Notes under the pieces: generated by a model | What the model was told of the DNA's origin: nothing | The model's database searches: none | What the model saw: only the letters and a program-made list of their open reading frames with translations | NCBI GenBank assembly: GCA_934168355.1 | Contig: CAKPNI010000001.1 | Location: forward strand, 1-64,000 | DNA: 64,000 nt | Reading direction: 5' to 3' | Origin: an uncultured Clostridia bacterium | GTDB lineage: Bacteria > Bacillota > Clostridia > TANB77 > CAG-508 | Shown here: piece after piece, positions 49,626 through 58,255 of the stretch | Layout: each line of letters begins with the position of its first letter | Numbering within the stretch: position 1 is the stretch's first letter | Translations under genes and position numbers: made by a program

Positions 49626-50021
49626 ATGATTATTAACAACAGGATAGGGGGAAATGTTCTGAATGAAAGATGTGTTGCCTTTGCAGTTAATGTAGAGGGA
49701 CTAAACACAGAAGGTTTTGCAAGAAAAATTGCCCGGAAGTATTGGCCAGAATTAGTCAATATAGGCAAATGCAAAATTGGAACAGTATTAACAAAAGAAA
49801 TGAAAGGAATAACATTTTATGGTTTAGTTTGTTATTCTATTGAAAAAGGTTGGATAGAACAATCAAATACAATATGTGAATGTTTGAATTCTATAAAAAC
49901 CAACGAACCGATTGCAGTAGTTGCTATTGGAAAAGAACCACTTGAAATTCGTAGAGGAGCAAATTTATCTGAAATACAAAGTGGTATGGAAAAATCTGAA
50001 AGAAAAATAATTTTATACTAA
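49626..50021 (+). CDS. Hypothetical protein, 131 aa
   Basis: AGGAGG precedes ATG 49626 by 10 bases. The protein is a compact soluble alpha/beta protein (FARKIARKYWPELVNIGKCKIGTVL, ITFYGLVCYSIEKGWIEQSNTICECLNSI). A possible resemblance to macro-domain-like folds cannot be established. It has one in-frame CGG arginine codon (49734-49736) that is read without a shift. With the 47490 gene it is the only one to do so. It has its own promoter, an inverted-repeat operator candidate and its own terminator. Confidence 0.65.
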   Translation: MIINNRIGGNVLNERCVAFAVNVEGLNTEGFARKIARKYWPELVNIGKCKIGTVLTKEMKGITFYGLVCYSIEKGWIEQSNTICECLNSIKTNEPIAVVAIGKEPLEIRRGANLSEIQSGMEKSERKIILY

Positions 50022-50038
50022 TGTAATCGGAGGAAAAA

Positions 50039-50074
50039 ACAAGTCTAGTAAATGAGCTAGACTTGTTTTTTTTA
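50039..50074 (+). terminator. Terminator of the 49626 gene
   Basis: AACAAGTCTAG and CTAGACTTGTT followed by eight T. Confidence 0.92.
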
Positions 50075-50173
50075 TGTTATAAAAAATAGGTATTTACAAA
50101 TAAAAGATATAAATATATAATGGAAATATAAAAAATAAATATAAAGGTCATACCTTTAGGAAAAGAGGAAAAA

Positions 50174-51259
50174 ATGAAAAAAATAATACCAATTCTTATT
50201 TTTATTTTTATAATAATTGCAATAGTTTGCGTAAAATTAAACAAAAACAGTAACAATAAAGAGGAAAATAAAACAATCAGATATACAACTATCACTACAA
50301 CCGAAGGAATAATAACTACGCCATCATTAGAAGATGAAATACAAACAAATACAATATGGTGTGGAACATTTCAGTTAATATGGAATGACTTAAAAAATGA
50401 CATAGCAAAACAAGACATAGTATTTAATCCACAATCAAAAATTGTAGAAAATTTAAACAAAGAAACGTTTAGTGTAAAAGATATATCTGATAAATACTAT
50501 TATAAAAAAATTGGAACACCAACAACTGCGTTAAAACAAGAAATTGAAAAAGCGATACAAGACAAATTTAATGAAAAAAGCGATATTTTAGACAATTTTG
50601 ATTGGAACGGAAAAACAGAAGAAGACTACTTTTTATATGCAATGCTAAAAAAGGAATTTCAATTTGAGAAAGTATTTGATGAGTTTGAAAATGGAAAATT
50701 TGGACAATATGATGATATAAAATATTTTGGCATAAAAACAGGTGAAAATGAAGAAGTAAGAAATCAAGTAACTGTATTATATTATGATTCTGCTAATAAT
50801 TTTGCAATAAAATTAAAGACAAAACAAGAAGATGAAGTTATATTGTGCAAAAATCCGGAAGGAAAAACATTTAATGAAATTTATAAAAATATAGAGGAAA
50901 AAGAAAAGAATTTTAAAGGAAATAAGGGCATAGCAGAAAAGGAAGTTGTGAAAATTCCTAATATAAAATTAAATGAAAAAGCAGAATTTAGTGAGCTTGA
51001 AAATAAACCATTTTTGTTTTCAAATGGTAATTCGTATTTGATTGAAAAAGCTATCCAAACAATTCAGTTTGAATTAGATAAAACAGGAGGAAAAATAAAA
51101 AGTGAAGCAGGAATGATGGTATCTAAGACATCTCTTGAAAGACCTGAGGAAAAAAGAACATTTGTGTTAGATGATACTTTTGCGATATTTTTGAAAGAAG
51201 ATGGAAAAGATAATCCGTATTTTGCTGGGAAGATAAGTGATATAACTAAATTTCAGTAA
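50174..51259 (+). CDS. Membrane-anchored protein with a serpin-like pattern
   Basis: The protein has 361 aa. Residues 4-24 are a signal anchor (IIPILIFIFIIIAIVCV). The C-terminal third resembles a serpin: SYLIEKAIQTIQFELDKTGG matches the strand and hinge before the reactive loop, and RTFVLDDTFAIFLKED with NPYFAGKISD matches the 'F..D.PF.F.I......FMGK' end. NFAIKLKTKQEDEVILC fits a middle strand. The N-terminal helices (FQLIWNDLKNDI) are less clear. Serpins trap proteases, but here only the pattern is seen. GAGGAA precedes ATG 50174. Confidence 0.5.
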   Translation: MKKIIPILIFIFIIIAIVCVKLNKNSNNKEENKTIRYTTITTTEGIITTPSLEDEIQTNTIWCGTFQLIWNDLKNDIAKQDIVFNPQSKIVENLNKETFSVKDISDKYYYKKIGTPTTALKQEIEKAIQDKFNEKSDILDNFDWNGKTEEDYFLYAMLKKEFQFEKVFDEFENGKFGQYDDIKYFGIKTGENEEVRNQVTVLYYDSANNFAIKLKTKQEDEVILCKNPEGKTFNEIYKNIEEKEKNFKGNKGIAEKEVVKIPNIKLNEKAEFSELENKPFLFSNGNSYLIEKAIQTIQFELDKTGGKIKSEAGMMVSKTSLERPEEKRTFVLDDTFAIFLKEDGKDNPYFAGKISDITKFQ

Positions 51260-51266
51260 TTTTTCT

Positions 51267-51309
51267 GATTTGGGACGGTTCCTTTTCCGAAAAGGAACCG
51301 TCCCAAATC
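51267..51309 (+). repeat. GGGACGGTTCC palindrome before priA
   Basis: GATTTGGGACGGTTCCTTTT and AAAAGGAACCGTCCCAAATC form an almost uninterrupted hairpin. The priA ribosome binding site GAAAGGA follows 5 bases of A later. Confidence 0.88.
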
Positions 51310-51328
51310 CAAAAAGAAAGGAATTTAA

Positions 51329-53551
51329 ATGATAGCAGAAATAATAATAGATAGCAAAGCAAAAAGCCTAAACAGAAAATTTGACTATGAAATACCGCAA
51401 GAGTTAGAAGACATAGTAGATGTAGGAAGTAGAGTTCTAGTACCATTTGGAAACTTCAAAACACTAGAACAAGGCTATATTATAAAAATAAAAGAAAAAA
51501 CAGAATATAAAGTAAAGTCAATAGCTGGACTAGAAGAAAATTTGCCATCAGAAAAAATAAAATTAGCAAGATGGATGGCAAGAAAATATTTTTGTAATGT
51601 TTCAGAATGTATAAAATTAATGTTAACACCGGGAACAAGAGCTAAAAATAAAGAAGATAGAGTGCAAGATAAAAATATAAATTTTGTATATTTAAATATT
51701 CCATATGAAGAGATAAATATAGATGAATTAAAAGGAGAAAAACAAAAAAAGTTAGTAGAATTTATAAAAAATAATGAAGGCTTAACAATACCAGAAATAG
51801 AAAATTTTGCTGATATTTCAAGGAGTACGGTTAATTCTTTAGTAAAAAAAGAAATTTTAAAAATCGTAAATAAAAAGATTGATAGAAATCCATTGATAAA
51901 TAAAAAGGTAAATAATAACAAAAAGCTAGAATTTACAGATGAACAGAAACAAGCATATTTAAAAGTGGCACATACGATGGAAGAAAATAGATTTGAAGAA
52001 TTTTTGCTATATGGAATAACAGGTTCTGGAAAAACAGAAGTATATTTACAATTAATAGAAAAAGCCTTAAATGAGAATAAATCATCAATTTGCTTAGTAC
52101 CTGAAATATCACTAACTCCACAAATGTTAGATAGATTTATAGGAAGATTTGGAAAAGAAAAAATTGCAGTATTACATAGCAAATTATCGATAGGCGAAAG
52201 ACATGATGAATGGGAAAGAATAAAAAATGATGAAGCCAAAATTGTAATAGGTGCAAGGTCAGCTATATTTGCACCATGCAATAATTTAGGATTAATAATA
52301 ATTGACGAAGAACATGATAGCTCATATAAATCTGAATCAAGTCCAAGATATTCAGCAAAAGAGGTAGCTCACGAAATTGCAAAAGAAAAGAAAATACCAT
52401 TAATACTTGGAAGTGCAACACCAGATTTAAGAACTTTTTATAAAGCACAAAATCAAAAAATATCAACATTAAGATTAACAAAAAGAGCAAATAATTCTAA
52501 TTTACCAGAAGTTCAAATTGTAGACCTAAAAATGGAACTTGCGACTGGAAATAGGTCGATGATAAGTAATTTGTTATACTCAGAAATGGAGAAAAATTTA
52601 AAAGAAAAAAGACAAACAATACTGTTTTTAAATAGAAGAGGGTACTCAACATTTATAATGTGTAGAGATTGTGGATATACTCTAAAATGCCCAAATTGCA
52701 ATATAAGTTTAACATATCATATAACTAAAAATATATTAAAGTGTCACTATTGTGGGCATACCGAAAGACCGGTAAGCGTTTGCCCAGAATGTAAAAGCAC
52801 AAAAATAAGATATTTTGGAACAGGAACACAAAAATTAGAACAAGAAATAAACAAGCTATTTCCAAGTGCTTCTACAATTAGAATGGATGTGGACACAGTA
52901 ACTAAAAAGAATTCGCATGAAGAGATTCTAAGAAAATTTAAAGATGAAAATATAGATATTTTAATAGGAACACAAATGGTAGTAAAAGGACATCATTTTC
53001 CGAAAGTTACATTAGTTGGAGTAATTGCAGCAGATGGTTCTTTAAACCAAGATGATTATAGAGCAAATGAAAGAACATTCCAAATACTTACACAGGTTGC
53101 AGGTAGAGCAGGACGTGAGAATTTGCCGGGAAAAGTTGTAATACAAACCTATAATCCAGATAGTTTCCCAATTGAATATTCAAAGACGCAAGATTATGAT
53201 TTATTTTATGATACAGAAATCAAACTAAGAAAACAGTTGAAATATCCACCATTTTGCGATATAATATTAATTGGATTTTCGGGAGATAGTCAAAAGGAAA
53301 TTGAAGATGTAAGTTTGTATATGTTTAATATGTTAAAGACCAGCTTAGAAAAATATCAAATAAATGTGTTTCAGCCTATGCCAGCACCTATTGATAAAAT
53401 TCAAAATAAAATTAGATGGAGAATTATTGCAAAAGGTGTTGTAAATGAGGATGTTACAATTATTTTGAATAAATGCTTACAAAATGTGTATGGGATGAAT
53501 TTGAGGCATACTAAGGTTAGTGTGGATGTTAATCCTAATAATATGATGTAG
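51329..53551 (+). CDS. priA: Primosomal protein N' (replication restart helicase PriA)
   Basis: The protein has 740 aa, within the family range. The N-terminal 3'-DNA-binding domain (1-105) begins IAEIIIDSKAKSLNRKFDY. The helicase has Walker A LLYGITGSGKTEVYLQ (about 227-242), DEEH (Walker B) and SATPDLRT. The zinc-binding cysteines are CRDCGYTLKCPNCN and CHYCGHTERPVSVCPEC. QVAGRAGRENLPGKVVIQ is helicase motif VI. It reloads the replisome at stalled forks. It heads a priA-def-fmt run whose members are each preceded by a palindrome. Confidence 0.95.
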   Translation: MIAEIIIDSKAKSLNRKFDYEIPQELEDIVDVGSRVLVPFGNFKTLEQGYIIKIKEKTEYKVKSIAGLEENLPSEKIKLARWMARKYFCNVSECIKLMLTPGTRAKNKEDRVQDKNINFVYLNIPYEEINIDELKGEKQKKLVEFIKNNEGLTIPEIENFADISRSTVNSLVKKEILKIVNKKIDRNPLINKKVNNNKKLEFTDEQKQAYLKVAHTMEENRFEEFLLYGITGSGKTEVYLQLIEKALNENKSSICLVPEISLTPQMLDRFIGRFGKEKIAVLHSKLSIGERHDEWERIKNDEAKIVIGARSAIFAPCNNLGLIIIDEEHDSSYKSESSPRYSAKEVAHEIAKEKKIPLILGSATPDLRTFYKAQNQKISTLRLTKRANNSNLPEVQIVDLKMELATGNRSMISNLLYSEMEKNLKEKRQTILFLNRRGYSTFIMCRDCGYTLKCPNCNISLTYHITKNILKCHYCGHTERPVSVCPECKSTKIRYFGTGTQKLEQEINKLFPSASTIRMDVDTVTKKNSHEEILRKFKDENIDILIGTQMVVKGHHFPKVTLVGVIAADGSLNQDDYRANERTFQILTQVAGRAGRENLPGKVVIQTYNPDSFPIEYSKTQDYDLFYDTEIKLRKQLKYPPFCDIILIGFSGDSQKEIEDVSLYMFNMLKTSLEKYQINVFQPMPAPIDKIQNKIRWRIIAKGVVNEDVTIILNKCLQNVYGMNLRHTKVSVDVNPNNMM

Positions 53552-53564
53552 GCAAAAATGTTCT

Positions 53565-53614
53565 TTTGGGACCGGTTCTTTTAAGAACATGTCCATAAAA
53601 GAACCGGTCCCAAA
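53565..53614 (+). repeat. GGGACCGGTTC palindrome between priA and def
   Basis: TTTGGGACCGGTTCTTTT (53565-53582) and AAAAGAACCGGTCCCAAA (53597-53614). GAAAGGA for def follows after ACAAAAAA. Confidence 0.88.
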
Positions 53615-53640
53615 CGAACAAAAAAGAAAGGAAGATAAGA

Positions 53641-54126
53641 ATGGCACTAAGAAAAATAAGAGAACAAGGAGACGAAATATTAAGAAAGAAATCAAGAGAA
53701 GTAAATATTGATGACATAACAGCAGAAAAAAATCAAAGTTTAATAGATGATATGTTAGAAACGATGTATCATTTTAATGGAGTAGGCTTAGCTGCTGTTC
53801 AAGTTGGAATTTTAAAACAAATTATTGTAATTGATGTAGATGACGATAAAGGTCCATATGTTTTAATAAATCCAAAAATATTAAAAACAAAAGGTTCTAA
53901 AGAATGTGAAGAAGGATGTTTGAGCTTTCCTAATGAATTTGGAAAAGTTGTTAGACCAACTGAAGTTGTTGTTGAGTTTTATGATAGAGAAGCCAAAAAG
54001 GTTAAATTAAAAGCAAAAGATTTATTGGCACAAGCTGTATGCCATGAGGTAGACCATTTAAATGGAGTTTTATTTGTGGATTTAGTTGAGCCGGGTACTT
54101 TGGAGTATGTTTCTCCAAAAGATTAA
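53641..54126 (+). CDS. def: Peptide deformylase
   Basis: The protein has 161 aa. It removes the N-terminal formyl group of new proteins. All three motifs are present: GVGLAAVQVG (about 47-56), EEGCLSFP (about 90-97) and HEVDHLNG (about 134-141), supplying the Cys and two His metal ligands and the catalytic Glu. Followed by fmt, as in most bacteria. Confidence 0.97.
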   Translation: MALRKIREQGDEILRKKSREVNIDDITAEKNQSLIDDMLETMYHFNGVGLAAVQVGILKQIIVIDVDDDKGPYVLINPKILKTKGSKECEEGCLSFPNEFGKVVRPTEVVVEFYDREAKKVKLKAKDLLAQAVCHEVDHLNGVLFVDLVEPGTLEYVSPKD

Positions 54127-54148
54127 AACTTAAACTTGATGCATAATG

Positions 54149-54205
54149 GCACATTTGGACCGGTTCTTTTTGTGACATGCGCAAAAAGAACCGGTCCAAA
54201 TGTGC
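54149..54205 (+). repeat. GGACCGGTTC palindrome between def and fmt
   Basis: GCACATTTGGACCGGTTCTT (54149 on) and the matching arm ending GGTCCAAATGTGC (54205). GAAAGGA for fmt follows within 2 bases. Confidence 0.88.
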
Positions 54206-54224
54206 AAGAAAGGACTGAAGTAAT

Positions 54225-55196
54225 ATGAATATAATTTTTATGGGAACACCAGATTTTGCAGCCGAATCGCTAAAAGCAATTATAGAAAAAGGTCACAATA
54301 TAATGGCTGTTGTAACAAATCCAGATAGACCCAAAGGTCGTGGTATGAAAATGATTGCAACACCTGTAAAGGAAGTTGCTACTCAAAAAAATATACCAGT
54401 ATATCAACCTTTAAAGGTAAGAGGAAATGAAGAATTTATAGAAGAACTAAAAAGTTTAAATCCAGATGTTATATGTGTTGTGGCATATGGGAAAATTTTA
54501 CCAAAAGAAATTTTAGATATTCCGAAATATGGTTGTATAAATGTACATGCATCACTTCTTCCAAAATATAGAGGGGCAGCCCCTATTCAATGGGCAGTGC
54601 TTAATGGAGATAAGACAACAGGTGTTACTACAATGTATATGGATATAGGCATGGATACTGGTGATATGATTTTAAAAGAAGAAGTTCAAATTGGAGATGA
54701 TGAAACAACAGGCGAGCTTTGGGATAGGTTGTCTGTAATTGGTGGAAATCTTTTGGTTAGAACTTTGGACGAAATTGAAAATGGTACAGTGAAGAGAATT
54801 CCTCAAAGCGAGGATTTTACGGTTGCTCCTATGCTTTCTAAGGATATGGCTAAAATTGATTGGCAAAGTAAGAATGCTAGAGAAATTAAAAATTTGGTTA
54901 GAGGTTTAAATCCTATTATGGGAGCTTATTCTATGTTTAATGGGAAGAAGATTAAATTTTGGAAAGTTAGGGCTTTTGATGAGGATGATGAGAAGCTTGG
55001 AAAGATTTTAGGTGAGATGGATTTGAAGAGCAAGAATGCTGGAGATGTTATTTTGGCTGATAGTAAGAAAGGATTGTTTATTAAGACTATTGATGGTGTG
55101 ATTTCAGTGGAGGAAATTCAAGGTGAGAATGCTAAGAGGATGAATGTGGGAGATTTTTTGAGAGGATTTTCTATTGGGGACGGTTCTTTTTGCTAA
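54225..55196 (+). CDS. fmt: Methionyl-tRNA formyltransferase
   Basis: The protein has 323 aa. It formylates initiator Met-tRNA. MGTPDFAAESLKAI starts the Rossmann fold. NVHASLLPKYRGAAPIQWAV (about 108-127) holds the catalytic Asn, His and the SLLPKYRG loop; MDIGMDTGDMI follows. The C-terminal OB-like domain is at about 205-315. The last nine residues (FSIGDGSFC) are encoded by a half copy of the palindrome family, which supplies the stop. GAAAGGACTG precedes ATG 54225. Confidence 0.95.
   Translation: MNIIFMGTPDFAAESLKAIIEKGHNIMAVVTNPDRPKGRGMKMIATPVKEVATQKNIPVYQPLKVRGNEEFIEELKSLNPDVICVVAYGKILPKEILDIPKYGCINVHASLLPKYRGAAPIQWAVLNGDKTTGVTTMYMDIGMDTGDMILKEEVQIGDDETTGELWDRLSVIGGNLLVRTLDEIENGTVKRIPQSEDFTVAPMLSKDMAKIDWQSKNAREIKNLVRGLNPIMGAYSMFNGKKIKFWKVRAFDEDDEKLGKILGEMDLKSKNAGDVILADSKKGLFIKTIDGVISVEEIQGENAKRMNVGDFLRGFSIGDGSFC
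55174..55190 (+). repeat. Half palindrome inside the fmt 3' end
   Basis: TTGGGGACGGTTCTTTT is the left arm of the GGGACGGTTC family without its partner arm. It is in frame with fmt. Confidence 0.8.
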
Positions 55197-55222
55197 AAAT
55201 AATATAAAAATCAATAAAAAGC

Positions 55223-55317
55223 TTGACAAATAAGCAAAAAAAGTGTAAACTATATTCGTATTACAGATATAGCTTACAAAATATCTGTTACTAACCAAAA
55301 AGTAACAGAATTTTTTA
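55223..55317 (+). promoter_or_regulatory. ylxM-ffh promoter and attenuator-like leader
   Basis: TTGACA (55223-55228), 17 bases, TAAACT (55246-55251). The leader can form ACAGATAT/ATATCTGT (55263-55288) or CTGTTACT/AGTAACAG (55285-55308) followed by six T. The two share CTGT and exclude each other, as in transcription attenuation. Confidence 0.6.
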
Positions 55318-55348
55318 TGCCCAAAACCATATAGAAAGAAGGATAAAA

Positions 55349-55669
55349 TTGGAAGAAAAAATACAAATAAGTATACTACTAAGCTTATATGGAAAATTAC
55401 TTACAAAAACCCAACAAAAATATATGGACCTATACTATAATGAAGACCTATCATTATCAGAAATAGGAGAAAACGAAAACATAACAAGGCAAGCTGTACG
55501 AACAATACTAGTAAAATCAAAAAACAAATTACAAGAATATGAAAAAGAATTAAAATTCATGCAAAAAGAAAACAAAATAAAAGAACAAATAGAAAAATTA
55601 GAACAAACAAATATAAATGAAAAACAGCAAAAAATAATAGACAAAATAAACAAAGAACTAGACTTCTAA
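55349..55669 (+). CDS. ylxM: YlxM/p13-like DNA-binding protein
   Basis: The protein has 106 aa. TTG 55349 follows GAAAGAAGGAT. The sigma-70 region 4-like helix-turn-helix is clear: KTQQKYMDLYYNEDLSLSEI then ENITRQAVRTILVKSKNKL. The C-terminus is a lysine/glutamate coiled region. Its usual place is directly before ffh, as here; it is thought to affect the SRP GTPase cycle. Confidence 0.9.
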   Translation: MEEKIQISILLSLYGKLLTKTQQKYMDLYYNEDLSLSEIGENENITRQAVRTILVKSKNKLQEYEKELKFMQKENKIKEQIEKLEQTNINEKQQKIIDKINKELDF

Positions 55670-55690
55670 AAAGATAAAGGAGGAAGCAAG

Positions 55691-57046
55691 ATGGCATTTG
55701 AAGGATTATCATCTAGACTTCAAGACATTACAAGAAGAATAAAAGGAGAAGCAAGAATTACAGAAAGCAACATGAAAGACATGCTCAGAGAAGTAAAACT
55801 TGCATTACTAGAGGCAGATGTAAACTACAAAATAGTAAAAGAATTTATCGCATCAGTTCAAGAAAAAGCACTAGGTCAAGATGTAATGAAATCATTAAAA
55901 CCGGGTGAACAAGTAGTAAAAATAGTTAGAGACGAACTAACAGAATTACTTGGAGGAACAGATAGCAAAATAAATATCTCACCAAATCCACCAACAGTAA
56001 TAATGCTAGTTGGACTTCAAGGTGCAGGAAAAACCACAATGGCAGGAAAACTTGCAAACTATTTAAGAAAACAAGGTAAAAAGCCATTAATGGTAGCATG
56101 TGACGTATATAGACCAGCAGCTGTAAAACAATTACAAGTAGTAGGTGCACAGCTTAACATTCCTGTATATGCTGAAGAAGGAAGCAAAGACGTAATAGGA
56201 ATATCAAAAAGAGCAATGAATACAGCTATGTCAAAATTAAATGATGTAGTAATAATAGATACTGCAGGACGTTTGCAAATAGATGAAGCTTTAATGCAGG
56301 AATTACAAGATGTAAAAAAAGCAGTAAGGCCACATGAAATTTTACTTGTAGTAGATTCAATGACAGGTCAAGAAGCGGTAAATGTTGCAGAATCTTTTAA
56401 CGAAAAAGTTGGAATAGATGGAGTTGTACTTACAAAACTAGATGGTGACACTCGTGGAGGTGCGGCACTTTCAGTAAAAAAAGTAACAGGAAAGCCAATA
56501 AAATTCATAGGTGTTGGTGAAAAATTAAATGAACTTGAAGAATTCCATCCAGACAGAATGGCATCAAGAATATTAGGAATGGGAGATGTTTTGTCAATTG
56601 TAGAAAAAGCAGAACAAGCACTAGACCTAGAAGAGGCAGAAAAATTAGAAAAGCAACTACAAAAAAATAAATTTGACTTAGATGATTATTTAGCACAATT
56701 AAGACAAATCAAAAAAATGGGTTCTGTATCATCACTTTTAAAAATGCTACCAGGGGCAGACAAATTAAAAGATGTAAAAGTAGATGATAAAGAATTTATA
56801 AGAATAGAGGCAATAATAACATCAATGACAGCAAAGGAAAGAAAAAATCCATCAATATTAAATGGAAGCAGAAGAAAACGTATTGCCAAAGGAAGTGGAA
56901 CTCAGGTCCACGAAATAAACAAATTTATGGAATCTTTTGAAATGACACAAAAAATGATGAAACAGATGAAAACAAAAGGTGGTATGAAACGTATGATGAA
57001 AGGGCTAAAACTTGATCAAATGGATGAATTCAAAGACTTAATGTAA
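55691..57046 (+). CDS. ffh: Signal recognition particle protein Ffh
   Basis: The protein has 451 aa. The N domain is followed by the G domain with GLQGAGKTT (about 105-113), DVYRPAA, DTAGR (about 194-198), TKLDGD and the ALSVKKVTGKPIKFIGVGE stretch. The methionine-rich M domain (about 300-451) binds SRP RNA, with the SRRKRIAKGSG motif and MTQKMMKQMKTKGGMKRMM. It targets membrane proteins to the translocon. AAGGAGG precedes ATG 55691. Confidence 0.97.
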   Translation: MAFEGLSSRLQDITRRIKGEARITESNMKDMLREVKLALLEADVNYKIVKEFIASVQEKALGQDVMKSLKPGEQVVKIVRDELTELLGGTDSKINISPNPPTVIMLVGLQGAGKTTMAGKLANYLRKQGKKPLMVACDVYRPAAVKQLQVVGAQLNIPVYAEEGSKDVIGISKRAMNTAMSKLNDVVIIDTAGRLQIDEALMQELQDVKKAVRPHEILLVVDSMTGQEAVNVAESFNEKVGIDGVVLTKLDGDTRGGAALSVKKVTGKPIKFIGVGEKLNELEEFHPDRMASRILGMGDVLSIVEKAEQALDLEEAEKLEKQLQKNKFDLDDYLAQLRQIKKMGSVSSLLKMLPGADKLKDVKVDDKEFIRIEAIITSMTAKERKNPSILNGSRRKRIAKGSGTQVHEINKFMESFEMTQKMMKQMKTKGGMKRMMKGLKLDQMDEFKDLM

Positions 57047-57186
57047 GTTTTAAAAGACCATTAAAAAGGTTTTAAACTTAAATCATACAATTAAATTGAT
57101 ATTAAACTTAAAATATAAATAATAGATGCTAGGCATCAAAGTAAAATCAAAATAAAAGCATCAAACAATTAGGAGGTGAACAAAAA

Positions 57187-57423
57187 ATGGTAAAAATAAG
57201 ACTACAAAGAGAAGGAAAGAAAAAAGCTCCTTTTTATCATATAGTAGTAGCAGACTCTAGAAGCCCAAGAGATGGTAAAATAATCGAACAAATCGGTACT
57301 TATGACCCAATGACAGAACCATCAACAATCGTTTTAGATAATGCTAAAGTTGAACAATGGATAAAAAATGGTGCTAAACCAACAGAAACAGTTAAGAAAT
57401 TAATTGAAAAAGCATCAAAATAA
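57187..57423 (+). CDS. rpsP: Ribosomal protein S16
   Basis: The protein has 78 aa. MVKIRLQREGKKKAPFYHIV and DSRSPRDGKIIEQIGTYDP are S16 signatures. AGGAGGTGA precedes ATG 57187. The 140-base gap from ffh holds AT-rich sequence without a clear hairpin. It begins the rpsP-khpA-rimM-trmD-rplS group. Confidence 0.97.
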   Translation: MVKIRLQREGKKKAPFYHIVVADSRSPRDGKIIEQIGTYDPMTEPSTIVLDNAKVEQWIKNGAKPTETVKKLIEKASK

Positions 57424-57467
57424 TTAAAAAGGAGGATGTATTAATTAGGTATTAATACAAACTAAAA

Positions 57468-57698
57468 ATGAAAGAAATTTTAAATACAATTATCGTAAAT
57501 TTAGTAGACGACAAAGATGCTGTTGAGGTAAATGAAATAAATGGAACACAATCAGTAGTTTTTGAAGTTAAAGTTGCTGAAAACGATATGGGAAAAATAA
57601 TAGGTAAACAAGGTAGAATTGCTAAATCTATAAGAACAGTAATGAAAGCAGTAGCAAGCAAAGAACATAAAAAAGCAACTGTTGAATTTATAGGGTAA
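57468..57698 (+). CDS. khpA: KH-domain RNA-binding protein KhpA
   Basis: The protein has 76 aa. The KH motif GKIIGKQGRIAKSIRTVM carries the GxxG-type loop. It binds RNA with its partner KhpB. The GGAGGA site (57431-57436) is 31 bases before ATG 57468; a perfect 8-bp hairpin lies between them. Sits between rpsP and rimM as in other Firmicutes. Confidence 0.93.
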   Translation: MKEILNTIIVNLVDDKDAVEVNEINGTQSVVFEVKVAENDMGKIIGKQGRIAKSIRTVMKAVASKEHKKATVEFIG

Positions 57699-57727
57699 TT
57701 TGAAAAAAATTGCTAAAAGGAAAAATT

Positions 57728-58237
57728 ATGAAAAAAGAAAAATTAGAAATCGGTCAAATAGTAAATACATTTGGAATAAAGGGATTTGTTAAGATTTATC
57801 CATATGTGGATGATATAACAAGATTTGATGATTTAAAAAAAGTATATATAAGTACAAAAAAACAAGAAACAGAATTAGAAATTGAAGAAATAAAATATCA
57901 AAAAAATATGGTACTTGCAAAATTCAAGGGAATAGATACTGTAGAAAATGCAGAAAAATTAAGAAATGCCTATGTGAAAATAGACAGAAAAGATGCTATT
58001 AAACTTGAAGAAGGACAATATTTTATAGCAGATTTACTTGGTTTAGATGTATTTTTGGACACAGGTGAAAAACTAGGTATTTTAGACGATATTTTCAATA
58101 ATGGAAGTACAGATATATATGTTGTAAAAAATGAATTAGGCAAACAATTTTTATTGCCATACATAGATGAAGTCATAAAAAAAATAGACTTAGAAAATGA
58201 AAAAATAACAGTACATATAATAGATGGATTAATTTAA
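57728..58237 (+). CDS. rimM: Ribosome maturation factor RimM
   Basis: The protein is 169 aa from ATG 57728, preceded by AAAAGGAAAAATT; the longer TTG start at 57710 overlaps that site. IGQIVNTFGIKGFVKIYPY is the RimM start. The PRC-barrel half has YFIADLLGLDVFLDTGEKLG and KQFLLPYIDEVIKKIDLE. It assists 30S head assembly through S19. trmD follows after 18 bases. Confidence 0.95.
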   Translation: MKKEKLEIGQIVNTFGIKGFVKIYPYVDDITRFDDLKKVYISTKKQETELEIEEIKYQKNMVLAKFKGIDTVENAEKLRNAYVKIDRKDAIKLEEGQYFIADLLGLDVFLDTGEKLGILDDIFNNGSTDIYVVKNELGKQFLLPYIDEVIKKIDLENEKITVHIIDGLI

Positions 58238-58255
58238 AACTAAATGGAGGAGAAA

